Source of the DNA: Diplocarpon mali
Taxonomy: Eukaryota > Ascomycota > Leotiomycetes > Helotiales > Drepanopezizaceae
Reading direction: 5' to 3'
Length of the DNA: 35,977 nt
Assembly (NCBI GenBank): GCA_024741835.1
Contig: JAENRP010000407.1
Location: 1 to 35,977, forward strand
Of the stretch, positions 34,415 to 35,977 are shown one piece after another. The translations under genes were made by a program, and so were the position numbers. Numbering within the stretch: the first letter of the stretch is position 1; the number at the start of each line of letters is the position of its first letter. Below the pieces are notes generated by a model. It was not told the DNA's origin. It saw nothing but the letters and a program-made list of their open reading frames with translations, and ran no database searches.

Positions 34415-34865
34415 GGGAGAGTTTGGACTCGTAGTTACATCGACGGACATGGTATTCTGGCTGGGCCGGTGGGATTGGAATGATACGGGCACGCTTGAAA
34501 CGTGCTGCACACGCGCCGGCATTTTACATCAAACAGGAGCAGCAGCAGGAACAGGGCCAGGAGCAGCATGGCCCGAGCCGCCCCCCCGTCTTTCCCACCC
34601 ACCGGGTTGGAGCTTGGGGGGGGGGGGGAGAGGGTGGGTGGACTGGAGCGTCGGCGTGCGCTGCTGGAATGTCGCGGCCGGGTGGAACGACATGCCTCAT
34701 TATCAGACGGTACGATCTCATGCGACGTGATGTAATGCCGTGGCCGTGTTATGTATTGCCGGCCGGGGCAACGCTCTCTCACCGAGTAGGGGGGGAGGGG
34801 NCTCACGATCAGCTATCTGCTTGGGAATCACGAGACGCGCCGGGCATCGCAGGCATTGCATTTGT

Positions 34866-34950
34866 CTTGCCTTGCCTTGCCTTGTCTCGCCTTGTCTCGC
34901 CTTGTCTCGCGTTGCCTCGCGTTGCATTGCACTGCATTGCATTGCATCGC
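34866..34950 (+). repeat. Pentanucleotide satellite, 17 units in register
   Basis: The units are CTTGC x3, then CTTGT-CTCGC x3, then GTTGC-CTCGC, GTTGC, and ATTGC/ACTGC/ATCGC variants. All are 5 bp and in phase, with a 10-bp higher-order unit in the middle. Variation is mostly C/T at fixed positions. Confidence 0.92.
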
Positions 34951-35550
34951 GCATCGTACCAGCTGCTGCACCTCCGCATCCGCGTCCGCATCTGCGCGCC
35001 TCCTCCCGCCCCGGTCGCCGTTCGCCGGTCGCCGTTCGCATGGCCGCAACCGCTTCGCTTACCCCCCTCGTCTCGACCCTCCTCGCTCGACCTCCAGCCC
35101 GCTCGATCCCAACCGAGTCCCGGACGTGCCGGGTGCCCTCTTCTTCGCCAGCCCTCGCCTGGCCCGGGCCGGATCAGACTCTGATGATGGGATCGCAGGA
35201 GGCGCTGGTGCACGGGGATGAAGCTTCTCGGATCCGGGGATTCGAATCGTGCTGGTCGAGGCTTGTCTCTCGAAGCGATCCCGCGAGAGCGCGAAGTAAA
35301 CACCGTCGCTCGTGCCCAGCCGTGCCCAGGCCACCCGGTGGAAGGTATTGTCATGTGACTAACACGTGACTAACACCCCGACCGACTCCCCGGCCCGGGA
35401 GCGGTGGCGTCTGCTTGCCGGCCGAGGGTGGAGAGGCGTCTCTGTTGTTGGGTCTGTCGCATCCATGGCGGTGTTGTGGACGAGCGGCAGAGGTGGTGAG
35501 AGATTTAGTTTTCTGTGCCGGCTGCGGAGCTATGGCAGCCGGTTTGGGTG

Positions 35551-35735
35551 TATATATATATATGTGTGTATATATGTGTGTATATATGTGTATATAAGTA
35601 TACATACATGTGGATATATGGATATACACACATACAAACCCATCTACACACACGAGCCATGTGTTCATGTATATATACGTATATGTATACATGTAGATAT
35701 ATGGACACATACACGAACCATCTACACACAACCCC
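35551..35735 (+). repeat. TA/TG microsatellite with a diverged direct repeat of about 55 bp
   Basis: Runs of TATATA and TGTGTG lead into two related blocks (about 35598-35653 and 35680-35732). Both carry ATACATG, GATATATGGA, ACACAT and CCATCTACACACA in that order. Confidence 0.8.
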
Positions 35736-35835
35736 CCCAGCCAAGAGGTGCATGGTACTTCATTTACTTTGTAGTAGCTCAGGTACCATACTTTATCTTC
35801 GTACCTTAATCCGAGACCCTCCCCCCTTTCCCTCT

Positions 35836-35878
35836 TCCTCTTCCTCTCCCTCTCCCTCTCCCTCTCCCTCTCCCCCTC
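35836..35878 (+). repeat. Pyrimidine hexamer run (CCCTCT)n
   Basis: CCTCTT units pass into CCCTCT units. Such CT-rich tracts are common just upstream of fungal transcription starts, so a gene may begin beyond 35977. Confidence 0.85.
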
Positions 35879-35977
35879 CACCGTTCCCGACTCGGCTCCC
35901 TCCCCGACAGAGCTTATTCTTCTCATCTTGTTCTAGAGTAATCTTGTCCTCCACTGCCCTCGACTATCCTTTTTCCC

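Larger units (their letters stand above)
30506..35977. other. Gene-poor, GC-rich, repeat-laden region
   Basis: No recognisable protein. GC content rises visibly from about 31.7 kb, producing overlapping spurious frames on both strands. It holds a Glu/Pro-coding-like GA repeat (33439-33546), (CTG)8 (34391-34414), a G run near 34616-34628, an N at 34801, a pentamer satellite (34866-34950), AT/GT repeats (35551-35735) and a CCCTCT run (about 35836-35878). The pyrimidine-rich end could be the promoter of a gene beyond the window. Confidence 0.5.

Noticed and set aside
34480..35369. Overlapping 180-234 codon frames on both strands
   Set aside because: Products of high GC and the pentamer satellite; they run through an N and repeats and resemble no protein.

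Overview
This window is nuclear DNA of a filamentous ascomycete (Pezizomycotina; Leotiomycetes is only a guess). The evidence is short GT-AG introns of about 46-112 bp, most with CTAAC-like branch sites 10-15 nt before the acceptor, fungal-type proteins (Nha1 antiporter, Alb1, a Kre9/Knh1-domain wall protein), and decayed Tc1/mariner elements. The sequence shows no operons, phage or CRISPR. Gene starts follow eukaryotic ATG rules.

Layout: (1) Positions 1-187 hold the 5' end of a Tc1/mariner-type transposase running off the left edge. (2) Positions 188-4892 hold a long repeat-bearing leader and the Na+/H+ antiporter gene NHA1, in two exons. (3) Positions 4893-10950 are gene-poor. They contain a tRNA-Gly(GCC) gene on the minus strand at 6986-7133 and a stretch of minus-strand coding-like debris at about 8.6-10.4 kb. 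(4) Positions 11040-12008 encode a small secreted, GPI-type protein with four C-x3-C pairs, in four exons on the minus strand. (5) Positions 12009-16843 are gene-poor and include a decayed Tc1/mariner copy with both terminal inverted repeats (14606-15124). (6) Positions 16844-24025 form a compact housekeeping block: POL12 (DNA polymerase alpha B subunit, with two MluI cell-cycle boxes in its promoter), MFAP1 (spliceosome), ALB1 (60S ribosome biogenesis) and a membrane-anchored ubiquitin protease. POL12 and MFAP1 converge; ALB1 and the protease diverge from about 200 bp. (7) Positions 24026-29645 show no gene I can support. (8) Positions 29646-30505 encode a single-pass membrane protein with a Kre9/Knh1 ectodomain. 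(9) Positions 30506-35977 are GC-rich and full of low-complexity repeats, with no recognisable gene.

The most unusual thing is the tRNA-Gly gene. After removing two insertions it folds into a complete 71-nt cloverleaf. One insertion (25 nt) sits at the normal 37/38 intron site. The other is a 52-nt segment between nucleotides 13 and 14 in the D arm. It begins GTAAGT, ends CCCAG, carries a CTAAT branch-like site and lies in the sense orientation, so it looks like a spliceosomal intron (or introner-type insertion) inside a Pol III gene, and it splits the A box.
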